A stretch of 47,483 nucleotides of DNA, taken from assembly GCA_964627045.1 (NCBI GenBank), contig CAZVIK010000006.1, forward strand, positions 1 through 47,483, given 5' to 3'. This document shows positions 9,924 to 17,725 of this stretch, piece by piece. A model generated the notes under the pieces. That model saw nothing but the letters and a program-made list of their open reading frames with translations, searched no databases and was not told the origin of the DNA. Each line of letters starts with the position of its first letter. Position 1 is the first letter of the stretch. The DNA is from CAZVIK01 sp964627045 (GTDB taxonomy: Bacteria; Acidobacteriota; Terriglobia; Bryobacterales; Bryobacteraceae). The translations under genes were made by a program, and so were the position numbers.

Positions 9924-11018
9924 TTGATCAACAAGCTTGTCGTTGAAAACCTGAAGCACAGGCCCGTCCGCACGCTTTTAAGCGTGCTGGCGATCGGCGT
10001 CGAAGTGACAATGATCCTCACGCTGGTGGGCCTCAGTGAGGGGATGCTGGAGGACGCGGCGCGGCGGGCGCGCGGCGTGGGCGCCGACATCGTGGTGCGC
10101 GCGCCGGGGACCTCGCTCATCGGCGGCAGCACGGCTTCGATGCCGCAGAAGCTGGCCGAGTATTTCACCACGCAACCGCACGTCCGGTTGTCCACCGGAA
10201 CGGTGGTCCACCCCCTCGGCGGGGTCAGCACCATCACCGGCATCGAACTCGGCGAGTTCGACAAGATCAGCGGCGGCTTCCGCTACCTGGCGGGCGGGCC
10301 GTTCCGCCAGCCGAACGACGTCATCGTGGACGAGTTCTACGCCACCCAAAACAAACTGCAAGTCGGGTCTTCCGTCACGCTGATGAACCGTGAGTGGCGC
10401 GTGTGCGGCGTCGTCGAACCGGGCAAACTGGCGCGCATCGTGATTCCCCGCTCGACGCTACAGGACCTGGCGGGCGCCACCGGCAAGCTCAGCCAGATCT
10501 TTCTGAAGCTGGACGATCCGGCCAACACGGAGACCGTCCTCGCTGCCCTGAAGCAGAAGCTGCCCGATTATCCGATGTATTCGATCGAAGAGCTGGCATC
10601 GCTCTATTCGGTGAGCAGCGTGCCAGGGCTTAGCGCCTTCATCGGCGTGATTATCGGGCTGTCCATCGTGGTCGGCTTCCTGGTGGTGTTCCTGTCGATG
10701 TACACGGCGGTGCTGGAGCGCACGCGCGAAGTCGGCATCCTGAAGGCCTTGGGGGCGTCGCCCGGATACGTGCTGAACATCATCTTCCGGGAGACGTTTC
10801 TGCTGGCGGTGGTGGGGTCGTTGGTGGGTATTGCCCTCACCTATGGCACCCGCTGGGCCATCATGACGATGGTGCCTGCGTCGCTCACCCAGAAGATCGT
10901 GCCCAACTGGTGGCCCATCGCCGGAGCGATCTCGGTCTTCGGCGCGCTGCTTGGATCGATGTACCCGGCCTGGAAGGCCGCCCGCCAGGATGCGATCGAG
11001 GCGCTCAGCTATGAGTAA
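9924..11018 (+). CDS. FtsX/MacB-type ABC transporter permease
   Basis: Four-helix type VII permease of 364 aa: one N-terminal membrane segment (RTLLSVLAIGVEVTMILTLV), a periplasmic MacB core domain, then three C-terminal segments of the FtsX fold. RTREVGILKALGASP, between the second and third segments, is diagnostic. Such proteins work by mechanotransmission rather than classical transport, e.g. in lipoprotein release or macrolide/peptide export. The start is unusual: TTG at 9924 with GGGAG almost touching it, while a three-codon ATG frame at 9916 runs into a stop. No in-frame ATG lies near enough upstream. The gene overlaps its ATPase gene by 8 bases. Substrate unknown. Confidence 0.88.
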   Translation: MINKLVVENLKHRPVRTLLSVLAIGVEVTMILTLVGLSEGMLEDAARRARGVGADIVVRAPGTSLIGGSTASMPQKLAEYFTTQPHVRLSTGTVVHPLGGVSTITGIELGEFDKISGGFRYLAGGPFRQPNDVIVDEFYATQNKLQVGSSVTLMNREWRVCGVVEPGKLARIVIPRSTLQDLAGATGKLSQIFLKLDDPANTETVLAALKQKLPDYPMYSIEELASLYSVSSVPGLSAFIGVIIGLSIVVGFLVVFLSMYTAVLERTREVGILKALGASPGYVLNIIFRETFLLAVVGSLVGIALTYGTRWAIMTMVPASLTQKIVPNWWPIAGAISVFGALLGSMYPAWKAARQDAIEALSYE

Positions 11019-11688
11019 CGCCGAGGTGGTGATCCAGGCCGGAGACCTCAAGAAGGTCTACCGCGTCGGCGAGGTGGATGTACACGCGCTGCGCGGCGTG
11101 GACCTCGAGGTACGGCGCGGGGAATTCGTGTCCATCATCGGACCGTCGGGTTCGGGCAAGTCCACCCTGTTCCACATTCTCGGCGGGTTGACGCCGCCGA
11201 CCTCCGGCGTGATCTTCATCCACGGCAGGGACCTGCGCGCCATGTCGGAAGCCGGCCGGACCGAGCTTCGAAAGAAGGAGGTCGGCTTCGTCTTTCAGAA
11301 GTACAACCTGCTGCCGACGCTCACCGCCGCCGGAAACATCGCCATCGCCCGGCACATCGCCGGCGCGAGCCAGGCCCGCGACCCGAAATTCCAGGAGGTG
11401 CTGGAATTGCTCGGTTTGGCCGGAAGGATGGACCACAAGCCGCGCGCGCTTTCCGGCGGCGAGCAGCAGCGCGTCGCCATCGCCCGCGCCATCGTCAACG
11501 GCCCGTCGATTCTCTTGGCCGACGAACCCACGGGCAACCTGGACACCGAGAATTCCAACGTGGTGCTGGGTCTGTTGCGCGATCTCAACCGGCGTCTCGG
11601 TCAGACCATCCTGATGATCACGCACAACCCCGAGGCTGCGGCCTACGGCCATCGCACGATTCAGATGCGCGACGGGAGAGTCGTGTGA
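11011..11688 (+). CDS. LolD-like ABC transporter ATP-binding protein
   Basis: ATPase partner of the preceding FtsX-type permease, 225 aa. Walker A GPSGSGKST is at 44-52, the signature LSGGEQQ at 148-154 and Walker B ILLADEP at 167-173. VGFVFQKYNLLPTLTAAGNI is the Q-loop region of the MacB/LolD class. The start at 11011 (MSNAEVVIQA) overlaps the permease stop as ATGAGTAA. It is a second LolD-like ATPase in this window, distinct from the one at 1374; unlike that one, it has a cognate permease directly upstream. Confidence 0.92.
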   Translation: MSNAEVVIQAGDLKKVYRVGEVDVHALRGVDLEVRRGEFVSIIGPSGSGKSTLFHILGGLTPPTSGVIFIHGRDLRAMSEAGRTELRKKEVGFVFQKYNLLPTLTAAGNIAIARHIAGASQARDPKFQEVLELLGLAGRMDHKPRALSGGEQQRVAIARAIVNGPSILLADEPTGNLDTENSNVVLGLLRDLNRRLGQTILMITHNPEAAAYGHRTIQMRDGRVV

Positions 11689-12116
11689 CCGGGAGTTCAG
11701 CGCCCTGGCGCCGCTGGGGCGGGGCCGGTCTGGTCTTCTTGTTGTCCTTGTCAGCGGCCATCGCGTATTTGAACGGCGAAGCCGAGACGGCGCGGCAGGT
11801 TCCCGATCCTTGGGCGATCGCCCGGCAGGTGGAGCGCTTCGCGCCGCTGCGAATGGATCTGCCCGCGCCCACGGTCCTTTACTATCTCACTGACGTTCCG
11901 GCGGACGACAACCGCAGCAGCACCTTGTTCTTCGGTACCGCCTACGCTCTGGCGCCCCATGTGGTCACCGATGCCAAGCGCGCCGAAGACTCGGAAATGG
12001 TGGTGGGCAGCTTCCAGCGCCGTCCCGACCTGGCGCGGCTGGAGAGCGAACGCGGCCTCAAGCTGGTCAAGGATTACGGACAGGGCGTGATGCTGTTCCG
12101 GAGGGAGCGGAAGTAG
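11685..12116 (+). CDS. Small membrane-anchored protein of unknown function
   Basis: A 143 aa protein with one N-terminal membrane segment (GGAGLVFLLSLSAAIAYL) and a soluble periplasmic part of about 110 residues. The GTG start overlaps the stop of the ATPase gene (GTGA), so it is the third member of a tightly coupled group and is followed after one base by a polytopic membrane protein. The soluble part (TVLYYLTDVPADDNRSSTLFFGTAYALAPHVV) resembles domains that accompany lipid-linked sugar transferases in some bacteria, but I do not recognise a named family. The ATPase pairing suggests a shared pathway; function is unknown. Confidence 0.75.
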   Translation: MTGSSAPWRRWGGAGLVFLLSLSAAIAYLNGEAETARQVPDPWAIARQVERFAPLRMDLPAPTVLYYLTDVPADDNRSSTLFFGTAYALAPHVVTDAKRAEDSEMVVGSFQRRPDLARLESERGLKLVKDYGQGVMLFRRERK

Positions 12117-12117
12117 C

Positions 12118-13581
12118 ATGGCCTGGGTCCCGCTGGTTCTGGCGCTGGCTTCAGGTTGGATGTTGGCGATTTGGATCGGGCCGGCGCGCGGGCTCGAACC
12201 GCCTTGGGCCGCAGGGTTGCTCCATGCCAGTCTGGGCGCCGGGTTGGGGATGGGGATCTCGTCGGTCTCCTATTTCTTGATGCTGCTTGCGGGCATCGCT
12301 TCCCCCGGCTCCGTCCTCGCCTTTCACGCCGTGTTCGCCGCCGGGAGCGGGGTGCTTGCATGGCGCAAACGGCGTGATATGGCGGAGCGTCCGACGACGC
12401 CGCGGCTCCGAGTGGGGCGCACTACCTGGGTACTCGCTCTTTTGGTGGTCGCAGTTTTGATCCCGGTGCTGGTGGCCGAGGTGCGCATCTCCAACGCGAT
12501 TCCCCATGGGCAGTGGGACGCCTGGGCCATCTGGAATCTCCGCGCCAAGTTCCTTGCCGGAGACGGCGATACATGGCGCCAAGCGTTGTCGCCGTTACTT
12601 AACCGCACGCACCCGGAATACCCGTTGCTGCTGCCCGGAGTCGTCGCCGTGAATTGGCGCGCCGCGGGCGGCGCGATGGACCCGGCCATCCCGAAGACTG
12701 TCACCTTCCTGTTCCCGCTGGCCGCGGCCGGCGTGCTTCTGGCGGGCCTGACGATGCTCCGCCACGTCAACCTCGGGCTGCTGGCCCTGCTGGTGCTGAT
12801 TTCCGACCAGGCGTTTCTCATCCACGCCAGCGGCCAGATGTCGGACGTGCCCCTGGGCTTCTACTACGTCGCCGCGATTGTCTGCTTCCTGTTGAGCCTG
12901 GAGAAACACGCTCGGGCGCGGCCCACCCTGGCGCTCGCCGGCGTGTTGGCCTCCTTGGCGGCGTGGACCAAGGACGAAGGCATCGCGTTTCTGGTCGTGT
13001 TTTTCGGTTGCGCCGCAGCGTTCGAAATCTGGAACGGCCGCCTGCCGGCCCTGTGGCGACGCTTCTCGTGGATGGTGGCAGGCGCCCTGCCCGTGGCGCT
13101 CCTGGCGGGCGTGTTCAAACTGTTTCTGATCCCGCACGCGAGTGCCTCCGCCCCGGCGGGTGTGGCCCGCGCCGCCGCCCCATTGTTGACAAGCCGGCGG
13201 ATCACCAACCTGTTTCTTGGAATCTGGGCCCATTTCGGCGATCGGGGCGACGGCCTCCTCCATTCCGCGTTGGTGCTGACGGTGGCCGTGGCCGCACTCG
13301 GGGTTGGTGTGGCGGCCCACCACCGCAGACGGGCTGTCTTCCTCGGCGTCCTGCTGACGGGCCTGTTCGCGGTCTACTGCGCCGCCATCCTGGCAAACCG
13401 CGGAATGCTGGGCGGGCGGTGGGTGATGCCGATGGACCGGATGTACTCGCAGCTTTGGCCGTCGGTGGTGTTCCTGGCCTTCTTTGTGGTGCGCTCGTGG
13501 GAAACGCCCGCTCCCGCGCCCGCCACTGCGGCTGAGCCACCCGTCGAGGGGAAGAAGAAACGCCGCGCATCGCGGCGTTAG
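12118..13581 (+). CDS. Polytopic membrane protein, probable GT-C-type glycosyltransferase
   Basis: A 487 aa integral membrane protein with roughly ten to twelve hydrophobic segments and a basic tail (KKKRRASRR). The first extracytoplasmic loop carries QWDAWAIWNLRAKFLAG and NRTHPEYPLLLPG, a pattern common in dolichyl-phosphate-sugar-type (GT-C, ArnT/RgtA-like) transferases that use polyprenyl-phosphate sugars at the periplasmic face. A D/E pair in the first loop, expected for catalysis, could be supplied by WDAW and downstream residues, but I cannot assign it. One base separates it from the small anchored gene upstream. The ATPase/permease pair, anchored protein and this protein probably form one operon. 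Confidence 0.75.
   Translation: MAWVPLVLALASGWMLAIWIGPARGLEPPWAAGLLHASLGAGLGMGISSVSYFLMLLAGIASPGSVLAFHAVFAAGSGVLAWRKRRDMAERPTTPRLRVGRTTWVLALLVVAVLIPVLVAEVRISNAIPHGQWDAWAIWNLRAKFLAGDGDTWRQALSPLLNRTHPEYPLLLPGVVAVNWRAAGGAMDPAIPKTVTFLFPLAAAGVLLAGLTMLRHVNLGLLALLVLISDQAFLIHASGQMSDVPLGFYYVAAIVCFLLSLEKHARARPTLALAGVLASLAAWTKDEGIAFLVVFFGCAAAFEIWNGRLPALWRRFSWMVAGALPVALLAGVFKLFLIPHASASAPAGVARAAAPLLTSRRITNLFLGIWAHFGDRGDGLLHSALVLTVAVAALGVGVAAHHRRRAVFLGVLLTGLFAVYCAAILANRGMLGGRWVMPMDRMYSQLWPSVVFLAFFVVRSWETPAPAPATAAEPPVEGKKKRRASRR
13562..13578 (+). terminator. GC hairpin over the end of the membrane-protein gene
   Basis: CGCCGCG-CAT-CGCGGCG forms a 7 bp stem inside the last codons of the preceding gene. No T-run follows, so it is a weak or Rho-linked terminator at best. 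Confidence 0.25.
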
Positions 13582-13761
13582 TGCACTGAGGACAGGTAGG
13601 GGCATGCCGCTGGCATTCGCAATTTCCCGCCCTGCCGTGCCGAATCGCGGCGTTCTGCGTTAGAGCCCCTCAGACGGTCCCGCTTCCGGGCGCGACTACG
13701 AAACCCGATTCACTTTCCGCATTCGAAGCGAAGCGCCATCGCTCCGGCGCTGCGGCGTGGT
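13582..13761. other. Non-coding stretch between convergent units
   Basis: About 180 bases between the plus-strand operon end and the minus-strand PEP-CTERM tail. I see no gene, RNA signature or clear terminator in it. Confidence 0.5.
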
Positions 13762-13875
13762 TCAGCGCGCGGCCCGCCGCCGCAGAATCAGGAGAGCCGC
13801 TCCGCCAAGTCCGATCAGCGCAAAGGTCGAGGGCTCCAGTATCTCGCCCGCACTATCAAGAAACACTGAGCCCAT
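13762..13875 (-). pseudogene. Orphan PEP-CTERM sorting tail
   Basis: A short minus-strand frame of 37 codons from ATG at 13875 encodes, after MGSVFLDSAGEI, a PEP-CTERM-type tail: LEPSTFALIGLG, a hydrophobic stretch (GAALLILR) and a basic end RRRAAR. That is the three-part signal recognised by exosortases, with LEP replacing the usual PEP. The peptide has no signal sequence, so it cannot reach the exosortase as it stands. It lies 26 bases past the stop of the small secreted protein gene and is in another frame. It is best read as the remnant of a degraded PEP-CTERM protein gene. Confidence 0.6.
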
Positions 13876-13901
13876 CGTGCTGCGCGGCCTCTCCAGGGGA
13901 C

Positions 13902-14324
13902 CTACTTCGCGCGCTTCGCCGTGACCTTCTGCGCCGCAGCCTGTCCCCGGCCGAGCGCGTAGTTCCCTCCGCCCACCGGCCCGCCCGTCACTGTGAACTC
14001 GATGGCGTCCTCGCCGGACATCACCCCTTTGTAGAAGGTCTTCACAGGCTGGTCGGTCCCGGTCCAAACGTAGAAAGACAGCGTGTCACCTTCCACCACG
14101 CCGCCTAAGACCTCCGTGTTCACGGGGCTGCCGGTGCCGGCGTCGGAGCGGGCGGTGATGCTGCCGGTGACTTCGTTGCCCACCTGGTTCAGCACCACGA
14201 TGGTGGGTGCGCCACCGCGCCCGCCGCGTCCGGCGGTCTCGAGCGCCCACTTGCCGGAGAAGTTCACGCCGAAGGCGGACAGCGCCGAGATTCCCAACAG
14301 CGCGCAAAGAATCGTCGCTCTCAT
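13902..14324 (-). CDS. Small secreted beta-rich protein of unknown function
   Basis: A 140 aa exported protein with a signal peptide (MRATILCALLGISALSAFG). The mature part is a beta-rich pattern seen in many acidobacterial secreted proteins (NFSGKWALE; IVVLNQVGNEVTGSI; GDTLSFYVWTG; IEFTVTGG), probably a small lipocalin-like barrel. It follows the DUF1593 gene by 15 bases with a strong AGGAGAGGGG ribosome site, so the two are cotranscribed. The coupling to a secreted hydrolase suggests an accessory role in substrate binding, but that is inference. It is not a recognised named family. Confidence 0.7.
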   Translation of the reverse strand: MRATILCALLGISALSAFGVNFSGKWALETAGRGGRGGAPTIVVLNQVGNEVTGSITARSDAGTGSPVNTEVLGGVVEGDTLSFYVWTGTDQPVKTFYKGVMSGEDAIEFTVTGGPVGGGNYALGRGQAAAQKVTAKRAK

Positions 14325-14339
14325 GGATCTTCCCCTCTC

Positions 14340-15764
14340 CTACCTGGCCCTCACGGTCACGATCACGCGCGCGTACCGCGTGAGCGGCGGCTTGCCCGAG
14401 TCGGTGACTTCGGCAATTAGATGCATGGTGTCGCCCGGTTTGGCATCCGCCGGGACCACAACCGACGCCAGTCCTTTGTCGGCGTTCTGAATCGCCAGCG
14501 TTCCCTTATAGGTTCCCGGATCGCGGTAGTGCCACCAGGAGAAGGCCAGCCGGTCGCCGTCGGGATCGCCCGAGCCGCTCACGTCCAGGGCGACCGTTGC
14601 GCCCGGCGCGGCTTCCACATCGGCCGGGCCCGCGAGCACGATGATCGGCGGATGGTTCGCCTCGCGGTATGGCTTCACGCCCCAGTCGGCGCGCGCCGCC
14701 CAGTCGTGCTGAAACGCCGTGGCCCAGCGCCAGATGGGCTTATACACGTTGCCGTCGTCCTCGGCGTCCTTCCATACCTCGGTGGCGCCGGGCTTTTCGC
14801 GCACGAAACGGCCGCCCCATCCGCCATAGCTCGGGTCTTCGAGGCTGCGGAGTCCCACGTCGATCTGGTGCATGAAGCTGGGCGAATCGCCCTCGCTGCG
14901 GAACGCGCCGTTGTTCGGTTCGTAGGCGCCGGCCAGCGGGCCGCGATCGCTGGTGATGTTTCCCTCCAACCAGGGCCGTTCGAACAGCGCCCTGTGCGGG
15001 TACGGTATGAGGTTCGCCCAGGCGTAGGCCAGCGCGCCGAACTGGCGGAAGCTGCCGAGTACGGTGAGCTTCGGCCAGTTGGGCTCGATGTATTTCCGGA
15101 AGGTGTCGTCCTGGTCCAGGATGATATAGACGATCGCCTTCTTACTGACCATATCCATCTTGCCGGGATGCTGTTTCTGGATCGTGCTGAGCGCCTTGGC
15201 AATGGTGTTTGTCCCGCCCCAGGCCTGCAAGTAGACCGGGCCGGGGCGGTCGTCCAGCAGTACGCGCACGATGCGGTCGGCCCCGGGCGTGTCCCGCTCC
15301 ATCTCGCCCACGTTCGTGATGTTGCCGACGTAAACCTTGCTCCGCAACTCGTCCGGCGATGGGTAGCCCTCGGCGTGCCGCTTCATCGAATCGTAGACCC
15401 GCGCGTACTGGCCAAGCTGCGCGTTCACCCATTCGACGCCGCTCCAGGTCTGTCCCAGCCAGTGGAAGCGCGAACTGCTGTTGATCAGCCCCTCCACTTC
15501 GAACTCGTTGGAGTACATCAGAAAACGCACCATGGAGCAGCGGTCGTCGATCTCGCCGTCGGTGGTGACGATCACTCGCGGGCGCGCTCGCGGCCCGGCT
15601 TGGGGTGGCGCTGGCGCCACGGCAACGCCGCCGCCCGCGGCGGGTTTGGGCTTCACCGGCGCCGGCGCTTGGCCCGGCGCTGCCGCCGCTCCGGCCAGAA
15701 TCAGCGCCACGGCAAGGACCGCGCCGGGCGGCCGGGCTAGCCGTCGTAGAAGGTCGCTTTCCAT
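14340..15764 (-). CDS. Secreted DUF1593 protein (nucleoside-hydrolase-like)
   Basis: An exported 474 aa protein with two domains. After a signal peptide and a Pro/Ala linker (to about residue 60), the N-terminal domain is DUF1593, related to inosine-uridine nucleoside hydrolases: VIVTTDGEIDDRCSMVRFL carries the Asp cluster that binds calcium in that fold. GPVYLQAWGGTNTIAKAL is another hallmark. The C-terminal part (from about NHPPIIVLAGPADV) is a PKD/Ig-like domain. The start at 15764 has GAGGAG nine bases upstream; the 11-codon-longer start at 15797 has none. Likely role is hydrolysis of an N-glycosidic or similar sugar bond outside the cytoplasm. It is divergent from the sugar operon at 15939. 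Confidence 0.85.
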   Translation of the reverse strand: MESDLLRRLARPPGAVLAVALILAGAAAAPGQAPAPVKPKPAAGGGVAVAPAPPQAGPRARPRVIVTTDGEIDDRCSMVRFLMYSNEFEVEGLINSSSRFHWLGQTWSGVEWVNAQLGQYARVYDSMKRHAEGYPSPDELRSKVYVGNITNVGEMERDTPGADRIVRVLLDDRPGPVYLQAWGGTNTIAKALSTIQKQHPGKMDMVSKKAIVYIILDQDDTFRKYIEPNWPKLTVLGSFRQFGALAYAWANLIPYPHRALFERPWLEGNITSDRGPLAGAYEPNNGAFRSEGDSPSFMHQIDVGLRSLEDPSYGGWGGRFVREKPGATEVWKDAEDDGNVYKPIWRWATAFQHDWAARADWGVKPYREANHPPIIVLAGPADVEAAPGATVALDVSGSGDPDGDRLAFSWWHYRDPGTYKGTLAIQNADKGLASVVVPADAKPGDTMHLIAEVTDSGKPPLTRYARVIVTVRAR

Positions 15765-15793
15765 CGTTGCGGGCTCCTCGCTAATCTGCGTCC

Positions 15794-15805
15794 GCATATT
15801 TATGC
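15794..15805. promoter_or_regulatory. Palindrome GCATATTTATGC, candidate operator
   Basis: An inverted repeat GCAT-N4-ATGC with AT-rich centre, lying 18-30 bases downstream of the predicted start of the minus-strand transcript. A sister copy is at 15931-15942. Confidence 0.45.
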
Positions 15806-15829
15806 GCCACAGGTTTACTCTGCACGGTC

Positions 15830-15858
15830 TTTATACCCCGTCCGGTGCGGGGTGTCAA
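15830..15858 (-). promoter_or_regulatory. Consensus sigma-70 promoter of the DUF1593 gene
   Basis: On the minus strand, TTGACA (15858-15853), a 17-base spacer and TATAAA (15835-15830). The -35 is a perfect match and the spacing ideal. The spacer holds an inverted repeat CCCCG-N7-CGGGG, a possible repressor site. The 5' leader to the start at 15764 is about 60 bases. Confidence 0.75.
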
Positions 15859-15876
15859 GCCGCGCCGCTCTTCGCA

Positions 15877-15905
15877 TTGAACGTTGGGACCTGGCATGAT
15901 ACAGT
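15877..15905 (+). promoter_or_regulatory. Candidate promoter of the sugar operon
   Basis: TTGAAC (15877-15882), a 17-base spacer and TACAGT (15900-15905) on the plus strand. Both boxes are imperfect (four of six). Confidence 0.35.
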
Positions 15906-15930
15906 GGTATCTGCATTAGGCAGCGTTAAT

Positions 15931-15942
15931 GCATTATTATGC
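15931..15942. promoter_or_regulatory. Palindrome GCATTATTATGC, candidate operator overlapping the operon start codon
   Basis: Same GCAT-N4-ATGC pattern as 15794-15805. It overlaps the ATG (15939-15941) of the transketolase gene, so a bound protein could block both transcription and, in the RNA, access to the start codon. Confidence 0.4.
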
Positions 15943-16757
15943 AATCTGATTTCGCCAGACAGGCGAACCTGATCCGCCGGCGGAGCCTCCGGATGGTGTA
16001 CCGCGCCGGCGTCGGCCACCCCGGCGGCGACTTCTCTTCCGCCGACATCCTGAGCGTATTGTATTTCGGCGTATTGCGCGTCGATCCCTCGGACCCGCGC
16101 TCACCGGGCCGCGACCGTTTCATCATGAGCAAGGGCCATTGCTCCGGCGCTCTCTACGCGGCGCTCGCCGCGGCGGGCTTCTTTCCCGTCGAGGAACTGG
16201 ATACCTACATGCAGCCGCTCTCGCGCCTGAACGGCCACCCGGACCGCAACAAGGTGCCGGGCGTGGAAGCCAACACCGGGCCGCTCGGCCACGGGCTGCC
16301 CATCGGCGCGGGCGCGGCGCTGGCCGCCAAGATGGACGGCGCCTCGTGGCGGACCTTTGTGCTGGTGGGCGACGGCGAACTCCAGGAGGGCAGCAACTGG
16401 GAGGCCGCCATGATGGCCGCCCACCACGGGTTGGACAACCTCACTGTGATCGTGGACCGCAACCGCCTGCAACAGGGAGACGCCACCGAGAACACGGCCC
16501 GGCTGGACCCTCTTGCGGCCAAGTGGCGCGCCTTCGGCTGGGATGTCGTCGAGGTGGACGGCCACGATCACGCAGCCTTGCTGAGGGTGTTTCAGGCGCC
16601 TCCCGTCGCGCCGGGCAGGCCCACCTGCGTGATCGCCCACACGCGCAAGGGCAAGGGCGTGTCGTTCATGGAGGACCGCGTGGAATGGCACCATCACGTG
16701 CCGTCGCGCGAGGAACTGGAGGCGGCGCTGAAGGAACTGGAGGCGGCCGCACAATGA
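15939..16757 (+). CDS. Transketolase, N-terminal (TPP-binding) subunit
   Basis: First half of a split transketolase, 272 aa. This subunit holds the thiamine-diphosphate pyrophosphate site: GDGELQEGSNWEAA starts at 144 and the metal-binding Asn lies in VDRNR (172-176). GHPGG at 26-30 and SKGHCSGALYA at 64-74 are typical. Together with the next gene it would transfer a two-carbon ketol unit between a ketose phosphate and an aldose phosphate. The start ATG sits inside a palindrome and has no clear Shine-Dalgarno, but the family's N-terminus begins right there. Split transketolases are common in sugar-specific operons. A housekeeping transketolase would normally be one chain of about 660 residues. 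Confidence 0.9.
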   Translation: MQSDFARQANLIRRRSLRMVYRAGVGHPGGDFSSADILSVLYFGVLRVDPSDPRSPGRDRFIMSKGHCSGALYAALAAAGFFPVEELDTYMQPLSRLNGHPDRNKVPGVEANTGPLGHGLPIGAGAALAAKMDGASWRTFVLVGDGELQEGSNWEAAMMAAHHGLDNLTVIVDRNRLQQGDATENTARLDPLAAKWRAFGWDVVEVDGHDHAALLRVFQAPPVAPGRPTCVIAHTRKGKGVSFMEDRVEWHHHVPSREELEAALKELEAAAQ

Positions 16758-17725
16758 GCCGGCTCCACGATTGCCGCAAGGCCTTTGCCGAAGCGCTGGA
16801 ATCGCTGGCCGAGTCCGATCCACGCATCCTGGCGGTCACCAACGACTCGATCGGGTCCTCCAACATCACCGGCTTCCGCAAGCGATATCCCGAGAGGTTC
16901 GTCAACGTCGGCATCGCCGAACAGGACCTGATCGGGGTGAGCGCCGGGTTGGCCAACGGGGGCAAGATCCCCTTCGTGTGCGGCGCGGCCTGCTTTCTCA
17001 CCGCGCGGTCGCTCGAGCAGGTGAAGGTCGACATGGCCTACGGCCGCGCCAACGTCAAGATGTGCGGCATGTCGAGCGGCATGGCTTACGGCCCGCTCGG
17101 CCCGACGCACCATTCCATCGAGGACCTGGCCTGGACACGGGTCATCCCCAATCTCACCATCATCGTGCCCGCCGATCCCGAGGAGACCCGCCAGGCCGTG
17201 CGGGCGATCGCGGCCATTGACGGCCCGGCGTTTTTGCGTGTGAGCCGCATGCCGGTTCCCGAACTGCACCCGGCGGATTACCGTTTCCGGATCGGGCGTG
17301 CGGTCAAACTGCGCGAAGGCCGCGACATCACCCTTATCGCTAACGGCACCATGGTCGCGCGAGCGCTGGAGGCCGCCCGATCGCTCGAAGGCGCGGGCGT
17401 GTCGGCTCGCGTTCTGAACATGGCGACCCTCGCGCCGCTCGACGCCGAGGCCATCGTCGCGGCGGCGGAGGAGACCAGCTCCATCGTGACCGTGGAGGAG
17501 GCCTCGGTGCACGGAGGCTTGGGCGGCGCGGTGGCGGAAGTTGTCGTGAGCAGCAGGCCGGTTCCCATGCGAATCCTCGGAGTGCCGGGCGTTTTTGCGC
17601 CCACCGGCTCTACCGAATGGCTTCTGGAGCACTTTGGCCTGACCGCGGGCGGCATCGCGGCCGCCGCCCTTGAACTGGTGCAAGGGAGAGTTCGTGATGA
17701 AGCGAAAGCTGGTCCTGGCCGTTGA
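16754..17725 (+). CDS. Transketolase, C-terminal (pyrimidine-binding) subunit
   Basis: Second half of the split transketolase, 323 aa. It contains the catalytic Glu region RFVNVGIAEQDLIGVSAGLA, the loop GMSSGMAYGPLGPTHHSIED, and the C-terminal domain (ITLIANGTMVARALEAARSL). It overlaps the first subunit by ATGA and is overlapped for 29 bases by the kinase gene. Relatives include the apulose-4-phosphate transketolase AptA/AptB and the sulfo-transketolase SqwGH, and ordinary split transketolases. The kinase next to it favours a phosphorylated ketose substrate, unlike the sulfo pathway, in which the sugar already carries a sulfonate. Substrate specificity is unproven. Confidence 0.9.
   Translation: MSRLHDCRKAFAEALESLAESDPRILAVTNDSIGSSNITGFRKRYPERFVNVGIAEQDLIGVSAGLANGGKIPFVCGAACFLTARSLEQVKVDMAYGRANVKMCGMSSGMAYGPLGPTHHSIEDLAWTRVIPNLTIIVPADPEETRQAVRAIAAIDGPAFLRVSRMPVPELHPADYRFRIGRAVKLREGRDITLIANGTMVARALEAARSLEGAGVSARVLNMATLAPLDAEAIVAAAEETSSIVTVEEASVHGGLGGAVAEVVVSSRPVPMRILGVPGVFAPTGSTEWLLEHFGLTAGGIAAAALELVQGRVRDEAKAGPGR

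Noticed and set aside
9916..9927. ATG just upstream of the FtsX permease as a normal start
   Set aside because: It opens a three-codon frame (ATG GGA GTT TGA) that is not in frame with the permease.
12595..13605. A long minus-strand frame across the membrane-protein gene
   Set aside because: Low-complexity, charged translation without domains, antisense to a gene with coherent membrane segments.
13762..14067. A 101-codon protein carrying the PEP-CTERM tail
   Set aside because: Its upstream part is a shadow of the small secreted protein gene; only the last 37 codons from 13875 have support.
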